Positions 42,345 through 51,495 of a stretch of 64,000 bases of DNA are shown piece after piece; the first letter of the stretch is position 1, and each line of letters starts with the position of its first letter. The stretch lies in assembly GCF_042429235.1 (NCBI RefSeq), contig NZ_JBHMBA010000020.1, one strand, 5' to 3'. A model generated the notes under the pieces. It was given only the letters and a program-made list of their open reading frames with translations, had not been told where the DNA came from and made no database searches. Origin of the DNA: Arthrobacter_B citreus (GTDB lineage Bacteria > Actinomycetota > Actinomycetes > Actinomycetales > Micrococcaceae). The position numbers were made by a program, and so were the translations under genes.

Positions 42345-44159
42345 TCATGCCATGACATCCAGGGCGGTGGTCGCGCCGGTGAACCCGGAACGTGGGGGTG
42401 AAGTTTCATGGCGCCCGGTCTGCACCGGGGCGTTCGCCGCTTCCTCAGCCGGAGCGGCGGGTGTCCTGCCGTTGCGCTCATCAGCTTGCGCCGCGCCGCC
42501 CCCGGGGTTGTTCCCGGGGAAGTTCTGGTCAGAAAGCGTCAGCGTTGCCGATGGCCCGGGGTTGCCGCCGGCCAAATCCCGCCGCAGATCCACGAGAATA
42601 TGCCGCAGCGCGTCCCGAGCCGTTTCCGTGGGGGCAAACATTTCCACGCGTACGCCCTCGCTGCTGATCACGGCGCGGACCGTCACCGGCCCCAGGTTCT
42701 CCGGGGTCACGCTGAGCGTCAGGACGTGTTCACCGGAACCGGCCGCGGCCAGCCGGACCAGCGGCTGGGAAACCTGGTTCAGCAGCGCCTGGGGAGGAGC
42801 GGTTGCAGGTGCGCTGGCGGCCGGGACTGCGGCTGGGACTGCGGCAGGGGCCGCCATGGGGGCGGGGGCAACCGGCGGCTGCACCACTGCTGCATCCCTG
42901 GCCGAAACCTCGAGCCCGGCAACCCCGGAAGCTGCCGCGGCCGATACCGGCGCCACACGCGCAGTCCCGGCCGCGGCCTGGGGTGCCCCGCTGGCCGGAA
43001 CCAGTGGGACAGGCACGCCCGAAAGTGCTGCAGCCGGCAGAGCGGGCTCTCCCTCGGCCGCCATGGGGGCGGGGGCCACCGGCGGCTGCACCACTGCTGC
43101 ATTTCTGGCCGAAACCTCGAGCCCGGCAAACCCGGAGGCTGCCGCAGCCGATACCGGCGCCATGCGCGCAGTTCCGCCGGTGTCCTGAGCCGAGCCGTCC
43201 AGTGAGACAGACGCGCCCGGAAGCGGTGTCCGGCCCGGCAGCGCGGGCGAAGCAGGAAGTGTGGCTCCACCCGGCAGTGTGGGTGAAGCGGGTGCAGCCG
43301 GTGCAGACACAACTGCGGGAGCAGCCGGCACCTGTTGTTCCTGCGCGGCGGGCAGTGCCGTGGCCGGCGGCAAAACTGGCGGCGCGGCTGGCGGCGCGGC
43401 TGGCAGCGCGGCTAGCAGCGCGATGCCCGTCGGTGCAGCTGACGGTCCGGTTGCCGGCACCGAGGTGGCTGCTGCCGCGGGGTGGACCGGGGTGGGAAGC
43501 GGTGCGGCGGCGTTGGGGTTCGAAGCCCCTGAGCCGGTACCTGGGGCTGCCCCTGAGCCGGCGGTTGCGGCTGCCCCTGACCCGGCGGTTGCGGCTGCCC
43601 CTGACCCGGCGCTGCTAAGGCGGGGATCCTGCTCTGCGGGAACAGAAGACCCGGCAACAGAGGATTCCGCTGCAGAAGACACTGCAGAAGACCCGGCAAC
43701 AGAGGATCCGGTCACCGGCACTCCAACAACGGCAGCTTCGGCGACGGGTTCAGCGCCGGAGCCCGGAGCGGGAGATGCTCCGGGCAGTCCGGTCTCGCCC
43801 TCCAGCATCTGCAGCGGCTCCCGGAAGTACCAGCCGATCAGCGACCGGGCCGGGTTGAGCCTGGAACCGTCCCCGCTCTCCACGGGTGCCGCAGGTTCGG
43901 CTCCCTCGCCAGCGGCTTCGGGCTGCGCTGCTGCCTCGGGAGAGGCAGAGACAGAAGCCGAGGGATGGGCAGACGCGGATGCGGATGCAGCGTTCTCCCC
44001 AGGTGCCCCGGCACCGGATACGGCTCCGGCAGCCAATTCCCCTGCAACAGCGGCAAAGGCCGCCGCGGATGCAGAGGTTCGGCCCGAAGGTGCCGAACTG
44101 CCCGAGTCAGCCCGGGGCGGCACTCCGGCAGCGGTGGTGAAGCCCGTAGTCAGGCTCAT
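42345..44159 (-). CDS. fliK: Flagellar hook-length control protein FliK
   Basis: Molecular ruler and export-switch trigger. Only the C-terminal domain (~470-560: LVRLAAAGSGEHVLTLSVTPENLGPVTVRAVISSEGVRVEMFAP) is conserved. The first ~450 residues are Ala/Pro/Gly/Ser-rich with duplications (see the repeat at 42850-43174) and short tandem units. 604 aa, long for FliK (about 400), and the repeats are a plausible source of length change. Overlaps the NlpC/P60 gene by 4 bp. Confidence 0.85.
   Translation of the reverse strand: MSLTTGFTTAAGVPPRADSGSSAPSGRTSASAAAFAAVAGELAAGAVSGAGAPGENAASASASAHPSASVSASPEAAAQPEAAGEGAEPAAPVESGDGSRLNPARSLIGWYFREPLQMLEGETGLPGASPAPGSGAEPVAEAAVVGVPVTGSSVAGSSAVSSAAESSVAGSSVPAEQDPRLSSAGSGAAATAGSGAAATAGSGAAPGTGSGASNPNAAAPLPTPVHPAAAATSVPATGPSAAPTGIALLAALPAAPPAAPPVLPPATALPAAQEQQVPAAPAVVSAPAAPASPTLPGGATLPASPALPGRTPLPGASVSLDGSAQDTGGTARMAPVSAAAASGFAGLEVSARNAAVVQPPVAPAPMAAEGEPALPAAALSGVPVPLVPASGAPQAAAGTARVAPVSAAAASGVAGLEVSARDAAVVQPPVAPAPMAAPAAVPAAVPAASAPATAPPQALLNQVSQPLVRLAAAGSGEHVLTLSVTPENLGPVTVRAVISSEGVRVEMFAPTETARDALRHILVDLRRDLAGGNPGPSATLTLSDQNFPGNNPGGGAAQADERNGRTPAAPAEEAANAPVQTGRHETSPPRSGFTGATTALDVMA
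42850..43174. repeat. 118-bp direct repeat inside fliK
   Basis: Bases 42850-42967 and 43057-43174 are near-identical copies, offset by 207 bp (69 codons, in frame). They encode the duplicated segment around GLEVSAR(N/D)AAVVQPPVAPAPM. Both copies are co-oriented. A nearby 24-bp near-tandem array lies at about 43551-43611. Confidence 0.85.
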
Positions 44160-44860
44160 GAGAATGCTCCTGTCAGTGAGGCTTGGGCCGCGCGTGCGGC
44201 TGCCACGGCGTCGGACACGGCGTCGGACACCGCGGCGGAGGTGGCAGCGGAAGCCGGCGCTTCGGTGGGCAGGATCCGCCGGATGGTGGTCAGGTTGGCG
44301 TCGGTTTCCCAGGCGTCACGGATTTGGATGGTCTGGCCCGGCTGCGGGGCGTCAACGGCCTTGCCGTTACCCAGATAGATGGCCACGTGGCCGCCGTCGT
44401 GGCTGATCAGCAGGTCACCGGGCTGGGCCTGGGCCATGGAATCCACCTTGGTGCCGGAGTTCATCTGGTCCCAGGTAACCCGGGGCAGCGAATAGCCCAG
44501 ATCCTTGTAGACGTTTTGGACAAAAGATGAGCAGTCCAGCCCCACGGCCGGATCATTTCCGCCCCAGACGTACGGCAGTCCCAGATACTTCTGCACTGCG
44601 TCCAAAACCTTGCCCGCGGCAGCCGTGCCAGTTCCGGATACGGCACCAGTTGCTGACGCAGCTGTGGCACCCGGCGCGCCCGACGTGCCGGTGAGGGCAG
44701 CCAGAGTTGCGGCGAAATCCCCGCTGTTTCCGCCGGCGGACGCCGTCGACAAATTGACCGGGGCGGCCGGCGCCGATACTGCGGCTGCGGGCGCGGCGGA
44801 GAGCTGCTGCAGCGTGCTGCGGATTTCCCCCACGCGTCCTATTGCATCGGTCATGCTCAT
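44156..44860 (-). CDS. NlpC/P60 family cysteine peptidase of the flagellar operon
   Basis: A C40 peptidase domain (~115-220): catalytic Cys in DCSSFVQNVY, His in GGHVAIYLGN, a third polar residue after AVDAPQPG. It sits exactly where flgJ-type muramidases or rod hydrolases sit in other flagellar operons, between fliJ and fliK, and overlaps both neighbours by 4 bp. There is no signal peptide, so export through the flagellar apparatus itself is likely; the Ala-rich N-terminal ~100 residues may carry the signal. Predicted to open peptidoglycan for the rod or hook. 234 aa. Confidence 0.8.
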   Translation of the reverse strand: MSMTDAIGRVGEIRSTLQQLSAAPAAAVSAPAAPVNLSTASAGGNSGDFAATLAALTGTSGAPGATAASATGAVSGTGTAAAGKVLDAVQKYLGLPYVWGGNDPAVGLDCSSFVQNVYKDLGYSLPRVTWDQMNSGTKVDSMAQAQPGDLLISHDGGHVAIYLGNGKAVDAPQPGQTIQIRDAWETDANLTTIRRILPTEAPASAATSAAVSDAVSDAVAAARAAQASLTGAFS

Positions 44861-45291
44861 GACATGGCTTCCTTCTGCCGGCGCTGCCAGGCGGTACCCG
44901 CCAGCTCGTCCAGAACCGTTTGTTCCGTCCGTAGATCTTCGGCAGCAACAAAGCCCGCGTGCCGTGCTTCCAGTTTTTCCAGTCCGACGGATTCGGCACG
45001 GGCAGCCGAATAAACGGTCTGTGCCGCCGCTGCGTCGGATTCCAGCCGGGACCCCAGTGCGGCGAGATCCGCCAGCATGGCCCGGGAGGAGGCCCGGGCC
45101 GCTGCGACGGCATGCATGGTGGCACTGTCGGTGGCCATCACCGGGCTCTCCGTCAGCGACAGGTACGCTTCTGCCTGCTCGTCAGCGGTCTCCCGGACAC
45201 GGGTGTTGGCAGCTGCAAGCTTTGCTGCGGCAGCCTCTTCCTGGAGCCGCCGCAGCCTCAGCAGCCCGGCCAGGGGAAAGACGCGGCTCAT
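44857..45291 (-). CDS. fliJ: Flagellar export protein FliJ
   Basis: The coiled-coil stalk of the export ATPase. 144 aa, nearly all helical and rich in Ala, Glu, Arg; MSRVFPLAGLLRLRRLQEEAAA is the typical start. The ATG at 45291 overlaps the fliI stop as ATGA, which decides the start over the longer open frame to 45336. Assignment by coiled coil and place after fliI. Confidence 0.85.
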   Translation of the reverse strand: MSRVFPLAGLLRLRRLQEEAAAAKLAAANTRVRETADEQAEAYLSLTESPVMATDSATMHAVAAARASSRAMLADLAALGSRLESDAAAAQTVYSAARAESVGLEKLEARHAGFVAAEDLRTEQTVLDELAGTAWQRRQKEAMS

Positions 45292-46619
45292 CGGGGGCTC
45301 TCCAGCATGCGGACCAGTTGATGGAGCTGGACCCATGCGGCGTCGGCAGGGGCCTGCTCATCCATGCCCTGCTGAAGGAAGTTGTTGATGGCATCCTGAT
45401 GATCCACCGCGGCATCAACCATCGGGTTCGAGCCGCGCTGGTAAGCGCCCACATCCAGCAGATCCTGCGCTGCGCGGCGGGCCGCCAGGACCTTCCGGAG
45501 TGTTCCGGCCGCCTGCCGGTTCTCCCGGGCGGCAACGCGTGATGCAACACGCGAGATCGAGCCCAGTGCGTCCACAGAGGGAAAGTGGCCGGACACGGCG
45601 AGCTTCCGGTCCAGCACCACGTGGCCGTCGAGGATCGATCGGGCGGCGTCGGCAATCGGTTCGTTGTGGTCATCGCCGTCGACCAAGACGGTGTAGATTC
45701 CGGTCACCGATCCCTGTTCGCCCGTGCCGGCCCGTTCCAGCAGCTGCGCCAGGAGGGAAAAGGTGGAGGGCGGATAGCCCCGGGTCGCCGGCGGCTCGCC
45801 CGCGGACAGGCCAATTTCGCGCTGCGCCATCGCGACGCGGGTCAGTGAGTCCATCATCAGCACGACGTCGGAACCGCCCTCGCGAAACGACTCGGCAATG
45901 CGGGTGGCCAGGAAGGCAGCCCGCAGCCGCACTACGGCCGGCTCGTCGGATGTTGAGACAACGACGACGGACCGGGCCAGGCCTTCGGGGCCGAGATCGT
46001 CTTCGAGGAATTCGCGGACCTCACGGCCGCGCTCCCCCACCAAGGCAATGACGGAAACCTCGGCGTCCGTCCCCCGGGCGATCATGGACAGCAGCGAGGA
46101 TTTACCGACTCCGGAGCCGGCGAACAGCCCCATGCGCTGTCCTTTTCCTACGGTGGTCAAGGTGTCCATGACACGCACGCCCAGCTGCAGGGGGGTGGTG
46201 ATCCTCGCCCGCTGCATGGCATGCGGACTTTCGTTGTCGAGCGGCACCCGCGGTCCGCTGAGCAGCGGACCCTTGCCGTCAATGGGGTTACCGAGTCCGT
46301 CGATGACGCGGCCCAGCAAGCCGTTCCCGGTGGGAACCAGCAGCGGCCGGCCGAGCGACCGGGCCGGAGTGCCCGCGGACAGCCCCACGACACGCCCGTA
46401 CGGCATGCAGCGGATGCTGTCCCGGCTGGCCGCGACAACCTCGGCATGGATGGCCGCGGTTCCTTCGCCGACAGTCACGACGTCGCCCACTCCGGCGTCG
46501 AGCCCGGTGATATCCAGGCCAAGTCCCAAGACGGAGGCAACGGAACCGACCCGCTGGGGAGCCGCGGCATGCAGCGCCTGGGCGAAACGCGGCGAGCGGC
46601 GGCAGGCAGTGTTCATCAC
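45288..46619 (-). CDS. fliI: Flagellum-specific ATP synthase FliI
   Basis: Export ATPase, F1-beta-like. Walker A GLFAGSGVGKSSLL near residue 165, Walker B VVLMMDSLTRVAMAQREIGLS, and the tail LLERAGTGEQGSVTGIYTVLVDGDD. 443 aa. Overlaps fliH by 4 bp. Confidence 0.96.
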   Translation of the reverse strand: MMNTACRRSPRFAQALHAAAPQRVGSVASVLGLGLDITGLDAGVGDVVTVGEGTAAIHAEVVAASRDSIRCMPYGRVVGLSAGTPARSLGRPLLVPTGNGLLGRVIDGLGNPIDGKGPLLSGPRVPLDNESPHAMQRARITTPLQLGVRVMDTLTTVGKGQRMGLFAGSGVGKSSLLSMIARGTDAEVSVIALVGERGREVREFLEDDLGPEGLARSVVVVSTSDEPAVVRLRAAFLATRIAESFREGGSDVVLMMDSLTRVAMAQREIGLSAGEPPATRGYPPSTFSLLAQLLERAGTGEQGSVTGIYTVLVDGDDHNEPIADAARSILDGHVVLDRKLAVSGHFPSVDALGSISRVASRVAARENRQAAGTLRKVLAARRAAQDLLDVGAYQRGSNPMVDAAVDHQDAINNFLQQGMDEQAPADAAWVQLHQLVRMLESPR

Positions 46620-47230
46620 GGTGTGCCGCCTGAAAGTGCGGACCGTGCCCGGGCAACGGCGGAGGCCAGTGTGGCGTCCAGGTAGCCATGGGTGAAATCA
46701 GTGACGGCGTCGCCGGGGTTCAGCGACGGGTCAGCCTTCAGCCGGACGTCGGCGGCGGAGATCGTTTCCAAATCCAGGGCGGCCAGGTCGCTCGGATGCA
46801 GGCGCACCGCCCGGACCTCGTTGCGGGGCACGTTTGCCAGGGCACGTGCCAGCGCGGCCCTCGCCGATGTTTCGGAGTCCTGCAGTTCCTGGCCGAGCAG
46901 TGCTTCCGCCAGTTCCACCGCTGCTGCCTCCAGATCCTCCTGGATCGTTGCGGCAGCAGGGATGACTGACTGTTCCAGGCTGCGCACCGCCCGGTTGAGC
47001 GCATCGACGGCACGGCGGATCTCGTCCCGTCCGGCGGCCAGTGCTGCTTTGTTGTCGGCGATCAGCCGGGCGCGGAGTTGTTCCGTTTCGGCCGCGGCTG
47101 CCCGGAGTCCCGCGGCATAACCGGAGGCGTGTCCGCGGGCCTGTTCCTGGGCGTTGCCCCGGGGAACGCTCAGGTCCTCCAGCGCGGGGTACGTCATGCG
47201 GGAATAGGCCGGAGCCGGTTCAACTAACAT
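46616..47230 (-). CDS. fliH: Flagellar assembly protein FliH
   Basis: Regulator and stator of FliI. Ala/Glu-rich helical protein of 204 aa. A V-ATPase-E-like C-terminal part (~100-200; ALLGQELQDSETSARAALARALANVP, then VRLHPSDLAAL) supports the call. The ATG at 47230 overlaps the fliG stop region by 11 bp; the open frame beyond it is inside fliG and not used. Confidence 0.88.
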   Translation of the reverse strand: MLVEPAPAYSRMTYPALEDLSVPRGNAQEQARGHASGYAAGLRAAAAETEQLRARLIADNKAALAAGRDEIRRAVDALNRAVRSLEQSVIPAAATIQEDLEAAAVELAEALLGQELQDSETSARAALARALANVPRNEVRAVRLHPSDLAALDLETISAADVRLKADPSLNPGDAVTDFTHGYLDATLASAVARARSALSGGTP

Positions 47231-48317
47231 ATTCTTCCTCATCCGCGTGGCGCACAGTGATGACACCCTGGGCCTCAAGGTCACGGATGACGCGCACAAT
47301 GGTGGCGCGCGCCTCCTCCACCTGCGAGAGCCGGGCCGGGCCCGAGGCCCTGATTTCGTCGTCGAGCATCTCCCGGTTGCGTTCGGAAACGTTGGTCCGG
47401 ATGCTGTCGGTGACGTTGTCGGGGGCACCCTTCATCGCCAGTGCCAGGATCGTGACATCGATCCCGCGCAGCACAAGCTGGACGTCGCGGCGTTCCAGCT
47501 TGACGAGGTCAGCAAAGGTCAGCATCCGTGAGCGGACTTCCTCTGCCAGTTCGGGGTCGCGGGCCTCCAGGGCATCCAGAAGTGCCCGCTCCGTGGCAGC
47601 GTCCGCACGGTTGATGATGTCCACCAGCGGCTGGATGCCGCCTACGGCATTGGCGGTGTCCCGTGCCGCGCCGACGGCGGCGGCACGCTCCCGCAGTGTG
47701 TCAGCGACAATGCGCACGGCTTCAGGCGTTGCCCGGGACATCGTGGCGATCGCCTGGGCCACGTCGGCCCGCATGGTGCTGTTCAAGCCCGCGAGGATGG
47801 CGGACGCATGCTGCGGGCGCAGGTGCGCCAGCACGAGGGCAACCGTCTGGGCCAGTTCCCCCTCCAGCAGGGAAACGATCTGCGCCGGTTCTGCCCGCTC
47901 CAGGAAATCGAAGGACGCCCCGGCCAGGGACGAGGCGAGCCGGTCCATGACGCCGGAGGCGCGTTCGCTGCCAAAGGAAGCTTCCAGGATTCCCATGGCG
48001 ACATCGCGTCCGCCGTGGGCGAGGTGTTTTCCCTCGGCGGTGAGCTCGTGGAAGTCCAGCAGGATCCGTTCCGCGACGTCCGGGGACACCCGCTTCATCC
48101 GGACGATTTCCGCTGCGATCTCCTGGGCTTCGGCTTCGGTGAACTGTTTCAGCACACCGGCGGCGCGGCCGGTATCCATCTGCATGAGCACGATGGCGGC
48201 CCTGCGGGCTCCGCTCATGGCAGCGACTGCCGCGGCTGCGGGGTCGGCGGCGGCGTCAGGGCCCTGTACCTGGGCGACGGCGGTGGTTACCGGAGCGGCA
48301 GTTGTGGTGTCACTCAT
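47220..48317 (-). CDS. fliG: Flagellar motor switch protein FliG
   Basis: C-ring rotor subunit; torque is made between its C-terminal domain and MotA. N-terminal FliF-binding part (GARRAAIVLMQMDTGRAAGVL), middle EHPQ-like region (AHLRPQHASAILAGL) and C-terminal charged helix (LVKLERRDVQLVLRGIDV). 365 aa. Overlaps fliF by 4 bp. Confidence 0.95.
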   Translation of the reverse strand: MSDTTTAAPVTTAVAQVQGPDAAADPAAAAVAAMSGARRAAIVLMQMDTGRAAGVLKQFTEAEAQEIAAEIVRMKRVSPDVAERILLDFHELTAEGKHLAHGGRDVAMGILEASFGSERASGVMDRLASSLAGASFDFLERAEPAQIVSLLEGELAQTVALVLAHLRPQHASAILAGLNSTMRADVAQAIATMSRATPEAVRIVADTLRERAAAVGAARDTANAVGGIQPLVDIINRADAATERALLDALEARDPELAEEVRSRMLTFADLVKLERRDVQLVLRGIDVTILALAMKGAPDNVTDSIRTNVSERNREMLDDEIRASGPARLSQVEEARATIVRVIRDLEAQGVITVRHADEEEYVS

Positions 48318-49930
48318 GCGGGCTGTCCTTCATCCATGAACGTGCGCAGGTATTCGGCCGTGCGGGCGGGGTCCTGTCCCGCGAGGGCATCGACCTCCAC
48401 GCGCTTGCGTTCCGTGGAATCCCTGGTGATGGGCACAATGGGAATGCCCGCAGTGTCCGTGGACATGCTGATTGCCGTGGTGGCGGGTTCGCTCTGGCCA
48501 ATCATGGCCAGCTTGGTGGCCGGTGCCAGCGGATCAAGCTCCGGCAGCTCGCCAATGTCGATGGCCTCGCGGTTTTGGCGGCGGGAACGCACCGCGTAGA
48601 ACACCATGAGCAGGAGCACGGCGAGAACAATTCCGGCGGCCTGGATGATGTTGTTCACCAGTTGGGCGCGGCGCTCTTCGGCGGCGGCATCCGCGGCGGC
48701 CGACAGCGCGTCCTGGGCAGCCTGGGCTCCCCCGGTGTTGAAGGCCACCATCTCCACTGTCAGCTGGTCTCCGCGTTCGGCATTGATGCCGGCGGCCGTA
48801 GCCACGAGGGCTTCAACGTTGCCCAGGTTCAGGCCGGCGGCCGCTTCTGCGTTCAGGGCCACTGACACGGTTTGGCGGTTCAGGGCTCCGGCGGGGATTT
48901 CGCGGGTTTCGGTGACCTTGTTGACCGCGTTGTTGCGGGTGCTGGTCTCGGAGTTGAAGGTTCCGTCACCGTTGCCGTCATTGGGAACGGCGATGTTGTC
49001 CGGGCCCAGGACGCCGGCGGCGCCGCCGGCCGCCCCACCGGCGTAAGCCTCAGTGGTGGTGGCTTCATTCAGGGCGGGAGCGTTTTCCGGGCTGGTGAAG
49101 GATTCCTCCACGCGGTTGGCGGATTCGTAGCTCATGTCGGCGGCGACAGCCACGGTGGCGTTGCCGGGTCCCACAACGCGGTCCAGCATGGTCTGCACCG
49201 ATGTTGACACGCGTTCCTCATAGTCCGAGGACTGCTTGTCCGCTGATCCGGTGGCGCCCACGCCGACGGCGGAAAGGACGGTTCCGGCCGAGTCGATCAC
49301 TGCAACGTTGGTGGCGTCCATGCCGTCAATCGATGCCGAGGTCAGGTGCACGATGGCCTGGATCTGGTCAGTTCCCAGAGTGACGCCGTTCTCGGTCTCC
49401 ACGAACACCGAAGCGGTTGGGTCCGCCTTTTCGGAGACAAAGACTGTGTCTTCCGGAATCGCGAGCTGAACGGTTGCGGCTTTCACGCCGTCGAGCGCTC
49501 CCACTGTTTTCGCCAGCTCGCCTTCCAGCGCCCGCTTGTAGGTGACGGACTGCTGGAATTCGGAGGAGGTGACGCCCATGTCATCCAGCAGCGAATAGCC
49601 GCCGGTGGACGACGCCGGGAGGCCGGCGCCCGCGGCTTTCAGCCGCTGGTCATAGACGTTTGCCTCAGGCACCATGACCGTGCCGCCGCCGTTGGCGATC
49701 TCGTAGGGGACGCCGTCGGTCTTGAGCTGTTCCACAATGGTGTTCGCGTCCGACGCTGACAGGCCGGAAAAGAGCGGGGTGTACGCCGGTTTGGTGAGCC
49801 AGCTGGTCAGCATGACGATCCCCAGGGCCAGTACGGCCACGCCGATGATGGTGATTGTTTTCTGCGCCAGGGAAAAGCTGCGCACCGTTTCGCCGATTCG
49901 TCCGAAAGCGGCGTTCATGGGACGCGCCAT
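48314..49930 (-). CDS. fliF: Flagellar MS-ring protein FliF
   Basis: Basal body MS ring. Two membrane helices (~27-47 and ~455-475) flank the periplasmic ring-building motifs (PAYTPLFSGLSASDANTIVEQL). The cytoplasmic C-terminus that binds FliG is present. 538 aa. ATG at 49930 shares one base with the fliE stop; an ATG 4 codons later is possible. Confidence 0.95.
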   Translation of the reverse strand: MARPMNAAFGRIGETVRSFSLAQKTITIIGVAVLALGIVMLTSWLTKPAYTPLFSGLSASDANTIVEQLKTDGVPYEIANGGGTVMVPEANVYDQRLKAAGAGLPASSTGGYSLLDDMGVTSSEFQQSVTYKRALEGELAKTVGALDGVKAATVQLAIPEDTVFVSEKADPTASVFVETENGVTLGTDQIQAIVHLTSASIDGMDATNVAVIDSAGTVLSAVGVGATGSADKQSSDYEERVSTSVQTMLDRVVGPGNATVAVAADMSYESANRVEESFTSPENAPALNEATTTEAYAGGAAGGAAGVLGPDNIAVPNDGNGDGTFNSETSTRNNAVNKVTETREIPAGALNRQTVSVALNAEAAAGLNLGNVEALVATAAGINAERGDQLTVEMVAFNTGGAQAAQDALSAAADAAAEERRAQLVNNIIQAAGIVLAVLLLMVFYAVRSRRQNREAIDIGELPELDPLAPATKLAMIGQSEPATTAISMSTDTAGIPIVPITRDSTERKRVEVDALAGQDPARTAEYLRTFMDEGQPA

Positions 49931-50235
49931 CAGGCCTGCATCCGCATGATCTCGTTGAAGGCGTCAACGGCCTTGTTGCGGACTCCGGCCACCAGTTCCA
50001 GGGTGACCTGGGCGCGCGTGGAGGCAATGGTGGCGCTGTGAATATCGTCGAGGTCGCCGGTCACGGCCTGCACCGCAAGGCTCTTCGAGGTCGCCTGCAG
50101 CTGTGCAATGTTGTCCACGGCTCCGGTCAGGGACGCGGCGAAGGCCGATCCATCGGTGGATGCCGTCGCCGGCAGCGCGTCAAGATAGCTGGTGGGGGCT
50201 ACACCGGAGATGGCCGGAATGGGGGGAACGGGCAT
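49930..50235 (-). CDS. fliE: Flagellar hook-basal body protein FliE
   Basis: Links the MS ring to the rod. 101 aa; conserved C-terminal half (AQVTLELVAGVRNKAVDAFNEIMRMQA). First position between flgC and fliF, with one-base overlaps on both sides. Confidence 0.93.
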   Translation of the reverse strand: MPVPPIPAISGVAPTSYLDALPATASTDGSAFAASLTGAVDNIAQLQATSKSLAVQAVTGDLDDIHSATIASTRAQVTLELVAGVRNKAVDAFNEIMRMQA

Positions 50236-50627
50236 CAGGAGCGTCCAATCTGGAGAGCAGCTTCATACGTGGATTTGGCGCGGTCCACCACGGCGGCATT
50301 TGCTTCATAGCCGCGCTGCGCCAGGATGAGGTTGCTCATCTGTTCGGACATGTCGATATCCGGGTAGCGGACGTAACCGTCAGCGTCCGCAAGAGCGTGG
50401 TCGGGCTGGTAGACCATCCGGCCCTCGGCGTCTCCGTACTCGACGCCTGATACGTAGACGCCGCTGACGCCCTGGCCTTCCTGGGCCACTACGTAGCGGG
50501 CTTGGAAAGCGGACCCGTCGGTGCGGGAGACGTTGTTGGCGTTGGCCAGGTTGTCCGAAACGGCGTCGAGCCACTTGCGGTGAGTCGTCAGCCCGGTGGC
50601 GGCAATGCCGATGGCGTCAAAGGTCAT
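50235..50627 (-). CDS. flgC: Flagellar basal-body rod protein FlgC
   Basis: Proximal rod subunit. N-terminal IAATGLTTHRKWLDAVSDNLANANNVSRTDG and C-terminal EQMSNLILAQRGYEANAAVVDRAKSTYEAAL are the family ends. 130 aa. Overlaps flgB by 4 bp. Confidence 0.95.
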   Translation of the reverse strand: MTFDAIGIAATGLTTHRKWLDAVSDNLANANNVSRTDGSAFQARYVVAQEGQGVSGVYVSGVEYGDAEGRMVYQPDHALADADGYVRYPDIDMSEQMSNLILAQRGYEANAAVVDRAKSTYEAALQIGRS

Positions 50628-50968
50628 GACTGTGTCCTCAGCGCGGTGCGGAGGGAGTTCGCTTCTCCGCCGACGGCCTGCGTGGCGAATTGGTACCGCA
50701 GCACCGTGTCGATGTTGGAGAGGGTTTCGGTGTCGAGGTTGACGTTGCTGCCGTCCAACCGCGTAGGTTCCATTGACCGTTCCGTAGTGGCTTTTGCGAC
50801 GCCGGAGCCGGCACGGACGGAGCTGGCCAATGCAGCTTCAAAACTTACCCGCTGGGCCTGATAGCCCGGGGTGTTCACATTCGCAATGTTGTTTGCAATG
50901 GTGCGTTGACGCAGAGCCAACCCGTCAAGGGCGCTTTGCAGCGCAATTGAGGACACGGAATCGAACAC
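50624..50968 (-). CDS. flgB: Flagellar basal-body rod protein FlgB
   Basis: Proximal rod subunit and first gene of the large operon flgB-flgC-fliE-F-G-H-I-J-NlpC-fliK-flgD-flgE. Family segment LALRQRTIANNIANVNTPGYQAQRVSFEA. 114 aa. GTG start with only a poor ribosome-binding site. A sigma-28-type promoter lies about 77 bp upstream. Confidence 0.94.
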   Translation of the reverse strand: MFDSVSSIALQSALDGLALRQRTIANNIANVNTPGYQAQRVSFEAALASSVRAGSGVAKATTERSMEPTRLDGSNVNLDTETLSNIDTVLRYQFATQAVGGEANSLRTALRTQS

Positions 50969-51044
50969 GGAAAAACCCGTTCTCGCTGAGGGACAGTGCG
51001 GCCGATCCGTGGCCTGGAAATGAGCATTCCTTGCTCGATAGTGG

Positions 51045-51071
51045 CTATCGGCCTATCCGACAGGTATGTAA
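51045..51071 (-). promoter_or_regulatory. Sigma-28-type promoter of the flgB operon
   Basis: CTTAC (TTAC at 51068-51071), 15 bp, GCCGATAG (51045-51052). Just downstream, CGATAG-TGG-CTATCG (51036-51050) forms a small inverted repeat in the early transcribed region. Confidence 0.6.
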
Positions 51072-51147
51072 GTAGTTTCTCCAAGTAATTAAGACGCAAT
51101 TACAGGTAGTTTGAGTTTTGCTTCCGAGTACTTAGCGGATGCCCGGA

Positions 51148-51495
51148 TTAACCCGCCACATCCAAATACACAGCAGCCGCCGAAGGACCGGGAACGCTGC
51201 GGATTAGTTCGGCCTGCCGCCGGTTTGTCCGGGCCTCCCCGCGGAGCTGGATGTAGGCCCTTTCCTGGGCCTTGGCCAGAAGGCGGGCACGCGGCATCAG
51301 CTCGGCGGGCAGTGGCCCCAGATTCAGTGCGGGCTGCCACGTCAGTGCTAGTTCACGTGCCTGGACCGAGACCATTTCCGCCGGTTCCCGGAAAACCTCC
51401 AGGTTGTCTTCGAGTTCGGTGAGCACCCGCTCCCACAGGGCCAGGTTCCCGGCGGCTTCATCGGAGAGGTCCGGGCCGATCGCTTCAGCCGACAC
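51148..51495 (-). CDS. Hypothetical protein downstream of fliS (FliT-like position)
   Basis: I do not recognise this family. 115 aa, mostly helical and rich in Ala, Glu, Leu and Arg (WERVLTELEDNLEVFREPAEM, ARLLAKAQERAYIQLRGE). It overlaps the fliS end by 11 bp and is the last gene of fliD-fliS-this, the position of the FliD chaperone fliT in other bacteria. A chaperone role is inferred from context only. GTG start. Confidence 0.65.
   Translation of the reverse strand: MSAEAIGPDLSDEAAGNLALWERVLTELEDNLEVFREPAEMVSVQARELALTWQPALNLGPLPAELMPRARLLAKAQERAYIQLRGEARTNRRQAELIRSVPGPSAAAVYLDVAG

Noticed and set aside
43261..44406. 381-aa Ala/Gly-rich open frame antisense to fliK
   Set aside because: Mirror of the low-complexity fliK region; no start signals or conserved motif.
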